This document shows, piece after piece, positions 22,162-34,170 of a DNA stretch of 64,000 nt. The notes below the pieces were generated by a model. The model had not been told where the DNA came from. It searched no databases and was given only the letters and a program-made list of their open reading frames with translations. The position numbers and the translations under genes were made by a program. The stretch's first letter is position 1. Each line of letters starts with the position of its first letter. The stretch covers positions 5,022,001 through 5,086,000 of the forward strand of contig OY540820.1 in assembly GCA_961205875.1 (NCBI GenBank), read 5' to 3'. The DNA is from Sialis fuliginosa. Its lineage: Eukaryota > Arthropoda > Insecta > Megaloptera > Sialidae.

Positions 22162-22241
22162 ATATATAAAAAAACTTTACCACAAATCTGTGTGCTCAAA
22201 TGTAAAAATAGGGTTGGGCCCGCAAAGAAAATACATGATTA

Positions 22242-22247
22242 AATAAA
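22242..22247 (+). promoter_or_regulatory. Candidate beat polyadenylation signal
   Basis: An AATAAA lies 81 bp after the stop codon. Another is at about 22588-22593. In such AT-rich DNA the motif is weak evidence alone. Confidence 0.4.
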
Positions 22248-22648
22248 AACATTCATTTTCGTTTGCAAATTACTTTGATATAAATCTAGATCTATGAATT
22301 TTAAATTCTATTTATGTACCTATAAAAACGAAATTTTCAAACCAAAAATTAAAATACATTTTTATCGGTATGTTAATTGTTATTATATTATCAGATGGTA
22401 CCAAAGTTAAATGTTTCATGTTTTTTTAAGACTAGAGTAAATTATAAAACCTAATATTTTGTTTTGAACAATTTGTAACCAATATCCAATAATTTTAGAA
22501 ATAATAACCAGATTATTCTGTATCTGTGATGTAAAGCTAAAAATTGATGTACATATATACTAGTTAAATGTTAAATAATCAGGTAGAAATAAATATTTAA
22601 TTTATAAAAAAATCATCGACGTTTTTTTGTGTGATAAAAAAATATTAG

Positions 22649-22680
22649 TATTCAACAAAAACATAGTTTTTTGTTGAATA
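22649..22680. other. Small perfect hairpin downstream of beat
   Basis: TATTCAACAAAAA and TTTTTGTTGAATA form a 13-bp stem with a short loop about 490 bp after the beat stop. Function unknown. Confidence 0.4.
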
Positions 22681-24266
22681 ATATTATTTTATATTTTAAT
22701 TCAATTTATATTATAAATACATTATTATCGGTCAGTGGCAATCAATGAAAAAAATAATAATAACAATTTTACTGATAAAACATTATAATTAAGCGAATTT
22801 TGCTCAAAACTGAGATTACAATATGAAAGAATGACAAAAATTCTTTCAAATCCACTGCATCTCGATTATTTTCAAAATGGAATAAACGAGTTTTGGAACT
22901 CACCTTTTCAAATATAAACATTGAATACATTTTATAAACTCTGAAACTTTTTTACTAGAAACCTATATAATAGCTTAAAGCCCTTTTAAGATATTTAGCC
23001 GTTTCCAGACTATTGAGAAACACGTTTATAAAAACTTAATACATTGATTTCCACTCCCCAATAAATAAAATATTGAATATGCATTTTGTAATAACTTTGA
23101 GCAAATGTATCACAAAAACTTCCAAAAAGTTAAATAATTGAAAAATTAATTGCTAGAAGCTCACTAACCTGGCGTTAGCTTAAATGTACATAAAAATACA
23201 TAAATGTAGGTAACAATTTTGTTTCATTCTAATTATGTACCAATTGTAAGTAATATGTATCAATGTGCAATTTTTATTATATTATACACTTCTTAAAAAA
23301 AATTAAAGGATAATTTTAAAAAATCAAATTTTTTACAAATTTTGACAGTAAATAACGCGGTCAAAAAAATCATACTAGGATAAAAAAAAAGTATTTTCAA
23401 GAAAAAATAACAAGCTTTAGATCGCTTTTATTGAATTTTTCGTAAAAAAAATTTACACCCCATACACTCTTTCAAAGTACTAAAAAAATTAAGAGATAAT
23501 TTTTCGAATTCTTTTAACTCTTGGTATATAATTATGACTAGAGCTGCAGGGAATAATAAAAATTATTAAGTTCTTGATTCAAAAACTAGAAAATGTAAAC
23601 TTTGGGTCATGCAAATCCAATCATTTTTCACGGAGATATAACTGTTTGAAAATTTGTAAATTTTTACTTTTTTTAAATTATCATTTAATTTTTGTGAGGA
23701 ATGTATATATTTTATTTTGTCTGTTAAAACCAATATGTAAATTTCTATTTATTTTTTATTTTTAATGTACATGTTTCTGTTTTTTTTTAACGAACAAAAA
23801 CTATCAATAAGTTTATAGGTATTTTTAAACTTATCTTAAATATTTATTATTATATGAATAAAACTACCGATTAAACACAAAAATATCTCTTATACATAAA
23901 TGGATTTTATATAAAAGATCAATTGTGTATATATTAAAAATCCTTAATTCAAATACAATTGACGTGTAGTAATTTTACAAATAAATAAAAATATAAAGAT
24001 TAATTATTTTTTTTATTTTTAAATCACGTATTTTATTTCAGCTACATTCTTCTGAAATTCAACCTATTTAAATTTTTACTCGTTAGGTAAGTATTATTTT
24101 CATATAATATGTTTAAAAACTTGCCTCAAAACATTAAAACATGTCGAAAATAATTCCTCGTTTTAAAATAATGGCACACACTATACATATATTATAATTA
24201 ATAGATTATTTATTTAATTAATAATTGCCACAGTAAGTCTTAAAGAATAAAATAATATCGGTTAAA
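22681..24266. other. AT-rich stretch downstream of beat
   Basis: No gene recognised. Sequence at about 23480-23700 (TTTTAACTCTTGG, AACTGTTTGAAAATTTG) resembles the inside of the hAT-like MITE at 43056-43526 and may be an old relative without ends. Confidence 0.45.
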
Positions 24267-25207
24267 TTTTTACTTTCTTATACAATGTATATGAAATATA
24301 CATATAGTATAAGTAAGTATAGTGAAGCCGTTTTTTTAGAAATCCGGATTTTGACCTTCCCTGAATCCATTCTGATTATTTTCACCATGATGTCTGTATG
24401 TCCGTCTGTCGGTCTGTCTGTCTGTCTGTAAGCGTTGTAACTCAAATACGACAAATCCTAGAAAGGTGAAATTTTATATTTAAGATTAATTTTTACCTTG
24501 GAAAAAAATGTCCTATTTTTGAAAACGATCTTTCAACCGGATACGGATGTTTACCTACGTCGATTTTTGAATTTTTCGAATTACTCTGAAAAAGTGCGAA
24601 ATAAAGAAAAATGGTCAAGTTAAAAATTGTAGGTAATATTATAATATCTATAATTTATGTTTTATTCATTTTTTCGTAAAAACGAATTTTTGAAAAAAAA
24701 TGTTATTATAATTCAAATAGTTCATAAGAGAGGAGAAATATCTGCCATGAGTGTCATGGTACTTTCTTATACGTATTACAGAGATTGAACAGTGTGTATG
24801 TCTGCCATAGGTACCATGCGACTTTCTTATACGTAATACTGAGAGTAAACAGTGTAGGTGAATCTAAATAATTACATAAAAAAATTCTTTCTGGCTAAAT
24901 CATAAATGTTGGAAAAAAATGTATGGGAAATAAATTATAGATAATTACATACTCGACATTTTTTATCTAAAACATATTTTTCTGATTTTAAAAATTAAAA
25001 ATTAAAAAAATTACAATAGTAAACGTTCGTTTTCAGTTATCACACGTTAAAAAAATCACTTGGAGAGAATAATTTTACCTATATTATTCATTTTATTCTA
25101 TCATATTAGTTTGTTAGAAATGTTTTAATAAAATAAGAATCACGTACACTATTCACTGTTAGGATTACGTATAAGAAAGTCCCGTGGTTCTCAAGGCAGA
25201 TATTTTT
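24267..25207 (+). repeat. Family C, copy 2 (longest copy)
   Basis: It starts TTTTACTTTCTTATAC and ends GTATAAGAAAGTCCCGTGG then CAAGGCAGATATTT. It has a (GTCT)n tract at 24395-24430. Internal repeats of CATGNGACTTTCTTATACGT occur at about 24760 and 24815. Here the TTAGG position reads GTTAGGATTACG, unexpanded. Confidence 0.85.
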
Positions 25208-25261
25208 GGTATGTACTTATACTCTAAATAAAAAAAAGTGGTGTAAAAAGAATTTATTTTA

Positions 25262-25473
25262 TCAGGGTGTCCACTGTTTAAAATAAAATTCCCTGACTTT
25301 GATCGAGAGGCCCCCAGAATGTGCAAAAAAATCTGAAGATACTTTTTTCTTTTTCACTGACTTCCCAGATGTAATAAATTCCCTGACTTTCAAAAAAAAA
25401 AATTAATAAATTCCCTGACTTTTCCTGACCACTTTAGGCATCCCTGACTTTCCAGAAAGTGGACAACCTGTTT
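25262..25473. mobile_element. MITE with CAGGGTGTCCACT ends
   Basis: The left end CAGGGTGTCCACTGT and right end AAAGTGGACAACCTG are inverted. The inside is made of repeated AATTCCCTGACTTT words. A perfect target duplication was not seen. The ends are reminiscent of hAT-type MITEs, with moderate certainty. Confidence 0.6.
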
Positions 25474-26221
25474 ATGGTATAAAAAAAGTGAAAAATCTCT
25501 TACAGCATATCTCTAAAGTTAATAGTACAGGGTGACAGTAGTTGTCCAAAGATGCATGACCCAAAAGTCACTTTTTGCTTTTATGTCATGTACTCCGGCC
25601 AGTTGTGATATGTAATACCGGAAGCAAGATAACTAGGTGTTTCTGTGCCTGAGGCAAATTCATCCCCCCCCCTCAATTAGATTTTTTTTTAATTCAACGT
25701 TGATTAATGTAAAAGAGAATCAAAGCCGATTAGTTTTTTTTTCAAGTTTGACTCAAGACAAAAATTTTACTTCTAGCCGATCGTAGGATTAAAAAAAATA
25801 TTATCAATGAAAATTTATTAAATTAAAAAAAGAAAGAAAATTTATGAACAAAAATAAAAAAAATTATCTCCCCATATTCAGTGAGGCGTAAAAAAACGAA
25901 GGCCAAAATTAATTAATCTGAGATTTTTTTCTGAAGTTCTCAATTCAAGATGAATATTAAAAGTGGGTGGGGTGTTTTAATAAGTTGGTAACACTGATTT
26001 TTTGCTGTTATTTCCGAACAGAAAGAGATATAAACAAAAGTTATCATCGACGTTTACAAAAAGTAAAAAGTTAATAAGAAAATCGATAAATATGTTTTTA
26101 TTCCCAAAAGGTAACAGATATAAACAAAACATTACACAACAAATATTCCATTCATTTGGTTCTACCATTTAGCTCCCCCCAAAATCTCATGTTTAAGCAG
26201 TTATAAAAAGTTCCAGGGCTT
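25474..26221. other. Unassigned AT-rich stretch
   Basis: A GTACAGGGTGACAGTAGTTG block at 25527 may be a fragment of a TACAGGGTG-ended MITE. Otherwise nothing recognised. Confidence 0.4.
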
Positions 26222-27178
26222 ATAGTCCAGTAAGATTAGCATGAAATTAACTGATATAGGGAACTAATTTGGACCAAAATGATTTTTGGCGGAATCGTTC
26301 TACTAATGTCCTTGATCATTCCACAATAACTCCGAACTGATCCGAGTTGTGCTACCGCCGCCATCTTGAAAAAATGGCGGACGGGTTACATTTTTTCATA
26401 GTTTTTCGCGTCTTCTCTGAAACCGTTCATTTTACGAATACGGTGACTTTTTTTGTAAAGCATAAAATTTTCTTTAAAATAAGTCCAAGTTCGTTAATAT
26501 CGGTATAACAGTAATACAAGGAGTGCCAGTTTTTTTAAATAATAGAAAACGGAGAAAATAATTTTTCGTATTATTTTCAACTTTACTTGACTTTCGATGC
26601 TATTATGAAAATTTCTAATAGAATATTTTTGAAATATCATATATATTTGTGTGTATAATAAGACCAAAAACATCAAGATTATTATAATTGTAAAGGATAG
26701 AGAGTTAATATTCTTAACCCCGACATTAGTGTATATGAGAACAAGATATCTTCCTACTACAGAATTGATGTATAAATGTTCAAAATATTGTATTACTGTT
26801 ATACTGATATTAACGAATGGACTTATTTTAGAGAAAATTTTATTCTTTACAAAAAAAATCCTTTGCTCCGTATTCGTAAAATGAACATGTTCAAAATATT
26901 GTATTACTGTTATACTGATATTAACGAACGGACTTATTTTAAAGAAAATTTTATACTTTACAAAAAAAGTCCTTTGCACCGTATTCGTAAAATGAACGGT
27001 TTCAAAGAAAAACGCGATAAACTATGAAAAAATGTAACCCGTCCGCCATTTTTTCAAGATGGCGGCGGATCAGCTCGGACTTTTTGTGGGATAATCAGGA
27101 ACACTAGTAGAACGTTTCCACCAAAAATCATTTTGGTCCGAATTAGTTCCGAGTAAAAGTCTAATCTTACTGGACTAT
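26222..27178. mobile_element. 957-bp foldback with an internal 111-bp duplication
   Basis: The ends ATAGTCCAGTAAGATTAG and CTAATCTTACTGGACTAT are perfect 18-bp inverted repeats, and the arms continue (CCGCCATCTTGAAAAAATGG against CCATTTTTTCAAGATGGCGG). In the right arm a 111-bp unit is duplicated in tandem (26776-26886, 26887-26997), so that one open frame covers both units. The left arm has a single unit. No protein family recognised. Confidence 0.8.
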
Positions 27179-27298
27179 CACTAAAAACTCATGATTTAGC
27201 AGATAAATATGAATTATTCTCATTTAAGGGTAGTAGCGGGAAAAATATTTTGCTAATTGCTTTTGATACTTTTAATTATTATTATATATCCTTACATA

Positions 27299-27688
27299 TA
27301 CTGGGTGTTTTTTAAAGACTTTCCAGCGGATTATTTCCAAAATAACGAATTTTCAGAGAAATTGTTTCATACAAAAGTTTCATGGTTTCGAGGGGGCTCA
27401 ATACTGACAATATGGGTTGACCTTGAAAAGCTTACCTTAATGGATTTTCAGGTTTAACTTTTCTTTTTCAAATCTAAACCTATATTTTTTGTTAGAGATT
27501 CGTAATTTACGAGGAAAAATAAGCAACTTTTACCTGAAACATTTTTTATGAAATGTGCATTTTCTATGATCAACCCATATTTCAAGGTCAACCCATATTG
27601 TCGAAACCTTGAAACTTTTGTATGAAACAATTTCTCTGAAATTCGTTATTTTGGAAATAATCCGCTGGAAATTCTTTAAAAAAACACA
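27299..27688. mobile_element. 390-bp foldback MITE
   Basis: The left arm (CTGGGTGTTTTTTAAAGACT, then CCAGCGGATTATTTCC) and the right arm (GGAAATAATCCGCTGG, then AAAAAAACACAT) are inverted over at least 70 bp, and ATGGGTTGACCTTGAA also recurs inverted. The right end touches family B copy 12. Confidence 0.7.
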
Positions 27689-27836
27689 TAAACAAAATGT
27701 TAATTAAATTGATTAAATAAAGAGTAACTTGTTTTATTAGTAACATGAGTTGATGAGAATTACAAAAAAGAAACCCGTCAATCACAAAAACAGTTAACCT
27801 TGCTCTTATAGCGGCCATAACTGGTGCCAGTACCTT
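27689..27836 (-). mobile_element. Family B fragment, copy 12
   Basis: The plus strand ends with an intact terminal repeat, ACTGGTGCCAGTACCTT, preceded by GCTCTTATAGCGGCCATA. It is truncated on the left by the 390-bp foldback. Confidence 0.75.
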
Positions 27837-28908
27837 ATACAAAAAAACAAACTTAATGTTTTGGTACCGCATTCGGTCAAAATTGAATACTCGGCTCTGA
27901 AACTGATTTCAAATGAAAGTTCAATAAAAAACGAAGAGAATGAGCCCTATAACATACATAATAAGGGATGCTTCGAAAAATAAGGTACTCTCAAAAAAAG
28001 TCTTATTTCGCTCGATTTCAAAACTTTAAAAAATCATAACTCGACCGAAAAAAGAGGGAGGGGAATTTTTTTTGGCAAACATGTTTTTTTGATACGTACT
28101 TTAAAATCGGGAGCAAAATCGGTAACATACGTACGACCTGTTTTTTAAATAACTACTGGAAATTGGAAATGCTCATATATATACGAATGATAAAAGTTGC
28201 GCTACTGAATCTCTTTGAAAACTAGAGTAAAAATGAGAATATGAGTAACTGGGGACATCCACCACACCTCTCGTTATTTTTACATAGAATCGTTGATTTG
28301 TGTAGCGTGACGCGGCCACGCGACCGTTAGAATAAACTGGCGAGGGGGCAATAGCGGTTGTCGGAAACCCCATCCTTTTACACCCCCCACCCTCCTCCTC
28401 CTCCCACGCCTCCCTCACAGTTCTCTGCACTGGGGACAAGATTTACGCCAGCGCCAAGTGGTGCACAGATAATTAAAATTTAATTATCCCTGTGTTACTT
28501 TAAAATAACAATTATTTTTTCATTACAATAATGGTAGAGGTATTTTCAGAGGGTGTTTTCCAATGTGACTCCCAAAGTAACTGGTAATTAGAATTAATTA
28601 AATATATTTAATGGTAAAAGATTAATTATAAACTAATTTCGTGGATTTATATATAAATATAAATATAACGAGTTTAACTATCGCTTAAGCATCGTTTAGT
28701 TGTAAATATTGTATATCTCGGACTACCTACATTACAAAATAAATATTTTGGCGTTCTGTAACCGAATTCGTTCCCCCAAATTGCTCAATTAGCTTATGTT
28801 TTCGACATACCATAACCTAAAAGTATAAAAAAATAGAAATGTTGAAGATAATTATGGATATGTTAATAAGCAGGTATGATTTTCTAAATCTTGTTCACCT
28901 TTCTCATT
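27837..28908. other. Unassigned stretch with a GC-richer islet
   Basis: At 28290-28460 the composition turns C-rich (CCCCCCACCCTCCTCCTCCT) around GTGACGCGGCCACGCG. No exon or element boundary was recognised, and the long open frame there on the minus strand is compositional. Confidence 0.4.
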
Positions 28909-28970
28909 TAAGCATCAGTTATGGCCGCTATAACTTACTGTTTTTGTGATTGACGGACTTCTTTTTAGGG
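28909..28970 (+). mobile_element. Family B fragment, copy 7, cut by family E
   Basis: It shows CATCAGTTATGGCCGCTATA and TGATTGACGGACTTC, then stops where the family E repeat begins. Confidence 0.65.
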
Positions 28971-28973
28971 TTC

Positions 28974-29650
28974 CGAAGAAACCCTATTAATCTCACTTTG
29001 TCGTCCGTCCGTCCGTCCGTCCGTCCTTTTCACTCAGAGCTAAATAGCTCGTAAACTATATAAGCTAGAAACTTGAAATTTTTACTGAACATGTAAAATG
29101 ACAATATACATATGTACAAATTTATTGAGTAAATAATTTTTCAAGGAGGGCAATAAGGAGCTAAAGCTAGGTAAAAAAATATTTTTTTATACCAAGGCAG
29201 GTGGCACGTTAAAATTTGATTATTTTTCTATTTCTTTTCTAAATAAAAAATGGTGCCTCTAGGGGGTTTTAAAGGAAATCCAAAAATAAACAAAAAAATT
29301 ATATACCAAGACGTGTGGCATGTCAAAATGTACATCTCAGTTAGTAGAATTTGACCATATTTTTTTTTTTTTTCTAACTTAAAAATGGCGCCTGTTGGGG
29401 GCTAAAAGCAGTATTTCATTTTGCCCCCCCCCCCCCTCTAACTCCCTAACTACAGGCTCAAAAAATTTTGTATAAATTTTGGAATAATAGTGAGGGGAGT
29501 AATAGAATTTAAAAATTTTATTTTCATATCTAGGCATGTGGGATGTCAAAATGTACATCTCAATTAGTAGAACATGACCATATTTTTAATTTTTTTTAAT
29601 TCAAAAATGGCGCCTGTAGGGGGCTAAAAGCATTGTTTACATTGTATTCA
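28974..29650 (+). repeat. Family E repeat with tandem subunits
   Basis: It begins TTTAGGGTTCCGAAGAAACC, followed by a (GTCC)n tract (29000-29025) and a GAAACTTGAAATTTTTACTG segment. Three diverged subunits follow (about 29190-29275, 29302-29410, 29525-29630), the last two with GGCATGT..AAAATGTACATCTC and ATGGCGCCTGT-GGGGGCTA. The right end is not defined. A partial minus-strand relative may lie at 50770-50860. Confidence 0.6.
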
Positions 29651-30385
29651 AATAGAATAAAAATTAAGGTAATATACTCTCAAGAAAGTATTAAATTAAT
29701 ATAACTAAGATTCATCTCGATGTCTCGAACAAGAAGAAAGTAATAAAAAATAGGCATGATGCAATAATATTATAACATCTAACAAATTTAATTCAACTTT
29801 CAAATATAATTATATATACTTATTTGTGTCAAAGGATATTTTTCTTTAGAATCTTTTTAAATTTATCTTCTCTGAGAGCGGCGCGCATTAAAGTAGATAA
29901 AGAATATTAAAAATAGAATTCATGAGAGATCTATTTTAGATAACAAATATCACCACATGAAAACAACAAAAGTAATTGCGGCAGATAAAACTGGAGAAGA
30001 AAATAAAACGGTTTATGCTGGGGAACTTTTCAGTTTAGTAGGTAATATCGCGTATCTAAAACTGGGACCATCGAAGCGAGGCTAACAGTTCAACAGAAAG
30101 TTGATCCTTTAATCTTACGTTAGATGACAGCACAAGTAATTGATACGAGTTTTTGAACAGCTCTTTCTTTTCGGTGTTTGCCCTCGTTTTTAGAAGAACT
30201 CACCCCAGATGTCTCGGAGGTTAATGATATCCTTTGTACATTATTATTTGTTCAAATATTCATAAGTGTGCCACGATTTTTAAAGACCAATGATTAATGC
30301 GTTGCCACAAACACAGTTTTCTTTTATTAGTCTATGAATCAAAAAGGATGTACTTGTACATAAATCATCAAAAGATACGCATTCT
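29651..30385. other. Unassigned AT-rich stretch
   Basis: ATAGGCATGATGCAATAAT at 29751 is a lone fragment of the MITE end seen at 30386. No other feature recognised. Confidence 0.45.
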
Positions 30386-30934
30386 GCAATAGGCATGATG
30401 CCTAATTTAAAAAAAATATTTTATAATGATCTTACGTGTCTCTTATTTCCAAAAAAATGCTTATTTCTGTAGAAAATAAAGGTTTAATCTCAAAAATTGA
30501 CCCTTTTAAAACTAATTTTGAATTTGACGCCAAAACGCTCGCAGGTGTCATGGCGCATTTTTGACGTCACGCCTATGTAAAGACTCCTTGTCAACAATAA
30601 TATATCCTTGTTCCATCGCTAATGTTTATCGGTTTTACTTTTGGTAACACAAAACTGAGCAAATTGATAATTTAAAACCACAAAATAATTTATAAACAGT
30701 GCAGATATTAATGAAACAAAAATGGCGTTTACGTAGCCGTGACGTCATCCATTCTGACTGGTGTTTTATCAAACATGGCGGATTGCTGTATTTTGCGTTT
30801 TTATTTTAACAAAATTCATATTAATCTCGCTTTTAATATAAAAATAAATACATTTTTTAGAATCTTTTTAACTTATTTCATTATTTAAAATCATAATTTC
30901 AGTGATACTTTGTTACTGGCATCATGCCTATTGC
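30386..30934. mobile_element. 549-bp MITE with 17-bp perfect inverted ends
   Basis: GCAATAGGCATGATGCC at 30386-30402 is exactly complementary to GGCATCATGCCTATTGC at 30918-30934. The inside holds TGACGTCACGCC and GTGACGTCATCC words and no coding frame. The target duplication is unclear. Confidence 0.75.
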
Positions 30935-31592
30935 TTTCAAATTAAAAAAACAACTGTTTATTTACGTATAGTATGGTCGTCAGACAATTTCGTATAAGGG
31001 TTGCGTTAGAAAAAAATGACAAAGTACATTTTTTTTCAAGAAATTGGTAGATTTTGATGTATAGAACATGGTGATAACTCCCCACCCCCCCTTCGAAGGG
31101 GGGTGCATAACTTTCTAGGGGCTTATTGGAAATAACACTGAAATTATCAGTTTTAGGATACAATAAGTTTTATTAATCTCAAAGCTGATAAAATTTCAAA
31201 CAAAATGGTGTTTTTCAAAATTATGTAGGTATCATAAATAGTTATTGAAATAGAGCCCGCGAAAAAATCATTTAGCGGACGTCGAGTTTGAAAATTACGC
31301 CTAAAATGTAGAGTTTCGTTCAACTGCTGTGTTTAATATGTCTTTAATTGAATTTCGTTAAATTTAAATTAAATTTTAAGTTATAATAGAGAAAAGAGTG
31401 CCCTAAATAATGCTTTACACCCAATGTCGAAATCTCGTATTTCAAAAATTTAAGTAAAATTACTCATATTTTTCGATAACCACAAAGAAGACTTTCTACA
31501 CCGAATAAAATTAAATCCAGCTAGGGATCCATAGTACATTTAATTCCCTAAATAATTGTTTTTGTCTGACCGTGATTAATTTCAAATTGGTC
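30935..31592. other. Unassigned AT-rich stretch
   Basis: It contains a CCCCCCTTCGAAGGGGGG palindrome at about 31084-31101. No gene recognised. Confidence 0.45.
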
Positions 31593-31724
31593 AAGTTATA
31601 GGTAAATATATAAAGCACATAATTTAAATTATAATTATCACAATTGTATTCAAAAACAATGTACATTACATATATTAAGAGTTTTTGTTTTGAAAATTTG
31701 TCTTTAAATATTTACCTATAACTT
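31593..31724. mobile_element. 132-bp MITE with 17-bp inverted ends
   Basis: AAGTTATAGGTAAATAT and ATATTTACCTATAACTT are perfect inverted ends around AT-rich sequence. Confidence 0.6.
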
Positions 31725-32384
31725 GAAGAACACACATATTTTTTTTTCAATAATAGTGTTTCTAATAAAACAGAAGATAATTAAATACAGAAAGCAATGA
31801 TTTTGCAAACTAACGTATTTTCAAACTTTTATTTATTATTGACTAACAATATAATTCTTTTTAAAACTTTTTATCGTAGTGTTTCATTGTTACTTTCTCA
31901 CGTACACTTTTTTTCTCTGTTCTTATATAAGTATAAAGACGTTATACAAACGTAAAAACAAATGATAATGTGTGTACATAATAACATATATTTATAAGAA
32001 ATGTATATGTGTCAAGCCTTTCAGGGCTCTGGAATCCAATTGAAGAAAACGTAACTGTACGAACTCTCAACAAAAAATATTATTGTATTATATAAATTCT
32101 CGTTAGAAATTCTTTATCAAAACAAAACAAATCTAAATTTACGTTACATGCACTCGTTTCATTTGATACTTTTACCTATACATAGTTCCTATATTTATTA
32201 TTTTGTTTTCTGTTAGCAGTAGATTTAAAATATTGCGGTGTAATAAACAAACCAACTAGTATTTATTCAAGTTTGATAATTTTTAACCAAAACTATATTT
32301 CATGGACGAAAATTCTTATCAACCACTCTTTTGAAGATAAACATAAACAAAAACTAAAATAAATAACAGAAAATACTTTTGTAT
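31725..32384. other. Unassigned AT-rich stretch
   Basis: Nothing recognised. Confidence 0.45.
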
Positions 32385-32917
32385 AAGGTACTGGCACCAG
32401 TTATGGCCGCTATAAGAGCAAGGTTTACTGTTTTTGTGATTGACGGGTTTCTTTTTTGTAATTCTCATCAACTCATGTTACTTATAAAACAAGTAACTAT
32501 TTATTTAATCAATTTAATTATCAAAGTCCGCAAATATAGATTGCTTTTTAAATGATTGCATTTTATTTTGTTTGTGTTTTCTCATGTAGGTAAAACTAGT
32601 AATGAGCACGCAGTGATGGACACTTGCTAATAATTACAAAATTATAAGTACTACGACACAAAAGATATAAAAGAAAGAATCGTCAAATTTGAATCATAAT
32701 ATAAAACCATTTCTATGATAATATAATAATTAAAAAATAAATTATATAAAAATTAGTTTAAATATCCACCATTTTGACCGATTGTCATCAAATCACGCTG
32801 TAAGGCAGTTAAATGTATATAGATTAATATTCAAAAATGGTATATAGTAATCAAATATCAACAAATATTTCTAATTCAGTACATTTAATTAAAAAATAGC
32901 CATTACTGGGGTCATAT
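32385..32917 (+). mobile_element. Family B MITE, copy 8
   Basis: A nearly full copy with an intact left end (AAGGTACTGGCACCAGT) and standard interior. The right terminal repeat after TTACTGGGGTCATAT is lost. Confidence 0.85.
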
Positions 32918-33964
32918 TATTTATATTATTTATATTTATAAATTGGTAAATACTTATAAATTTTTGAATATATTTAAATAATTTTGTAAAGGTCTTTAAG
33001 TACCTGCATATCTAAGTGCATTTTTGCAAAAAGTATTTGTACCTAAATTCATATTTTTATATTTTTGTATTTAAGTACTTTTTTGTGCAGTATTTTGCAC
33101 AATGCATAGCTCTGTCTTTAATTTAAACCAAAACTCTCGGTGAGACTTGTAAATTTTGATATAGTATCTGTCGACGTGACGTGCAGTTCCAGTATAGATC
33201 AAAAATGTGCAATATAAGGCACTTCACGAATTGAAGCACTACGATAAATAGCTATTATTTTTAATTCCACATCTCCAATATACATATAGATACCTATCCA
33301 TATACAATGTGTAACATGTTCTCTTTTCATTTTTCTGTGAATATCAAAATATCATACTTATTATTTACAGCTTGTTAAAAATAATATGTTATGGAAAAAC
33401 TTTTTTTCCTTATCTGTAAATGGATAACAAAAAGAGAACAGAATGCTTTAATAAAAAGTAATGGCGTATTCGTGTCTCCTGACATCTTAAATTGAAACTG
33501 AAAAGTATCTTCATGTATGTATGTAGATTAGAAACGTTTTTGGAAAAAATATAAAATATATATTTAACGGCAATTTTTGTCACAACAATTTTAACCATCT
33601 TATTTTAAATTCAAAACTCCTTTCATACTTTTTATATGACATTGTTATTATTATTACTATTACGTATATTTTGAAAACGCATTTTTAGAAACAAGCTACT
33701 GTTTTTTTTGCTCAGATTAAAATTGTCTATATGCATGTGGTATTAGCTTGTCATTTTCAAATTATTTTCAGTAAAGTATCGGTAGTTGAAAGAAAAAGAT
33801 GGTATTTCAGTAATACAGCATTTTTTATTGTGTTCTTTACTATATGCAAAATGTTATATAATAAAATTTGGTATTTTATCATATACCTGGATATTGAACT
33901 AAACAGAATTTTAGAATGTTCATAAAGAACAACTAATATTTTCATTGTAACACACGACATAGTT
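32918..33964. other. Unassigned AT-rich stretch
   Basis: Nothing recognised. The open frames here are AT-driven. Confidence 0.45.
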
Positions 33965-34170
33965 TGGAGCTTGGCGCGATCCTACAGACTCCAACTTTTT
34001 TTAGAATATAGTTTAAATCATTAACTTTAAGACGATCAAATGCCCTAAGATCGTCGAGACCCCCTTCTTCTCTAATTAACAAATTAAAATTGATAAATTA
34101 ACAAATAAGTTAATAGTTAATATCTCACACATTTTTTTAACGACTCTGATGATTTAAAATAAATTAAAAA
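33965..34170 (+). repeat. Single diverged unit of the ~161-bp tandem repeat
   Basis: GCTTGGCGCGATCCTACAGA, ATTAACTTTAAGACGATCAA and AAATGCCCTAAGATCGTCGA match the tandem array at 61002-61345. Confidence 0.7.

Noticed and set aside
26776-27027. Tandemly repeated 83-codon frame
   Set aside because: It lies wholly inside the arm of a foldback element and arises from a 111-bp duplication.
28173-28439. 88-codon minus-strand frame in a C-rich islet
   Set aside because: Explained by biased composition; no splice context or recognisable family.
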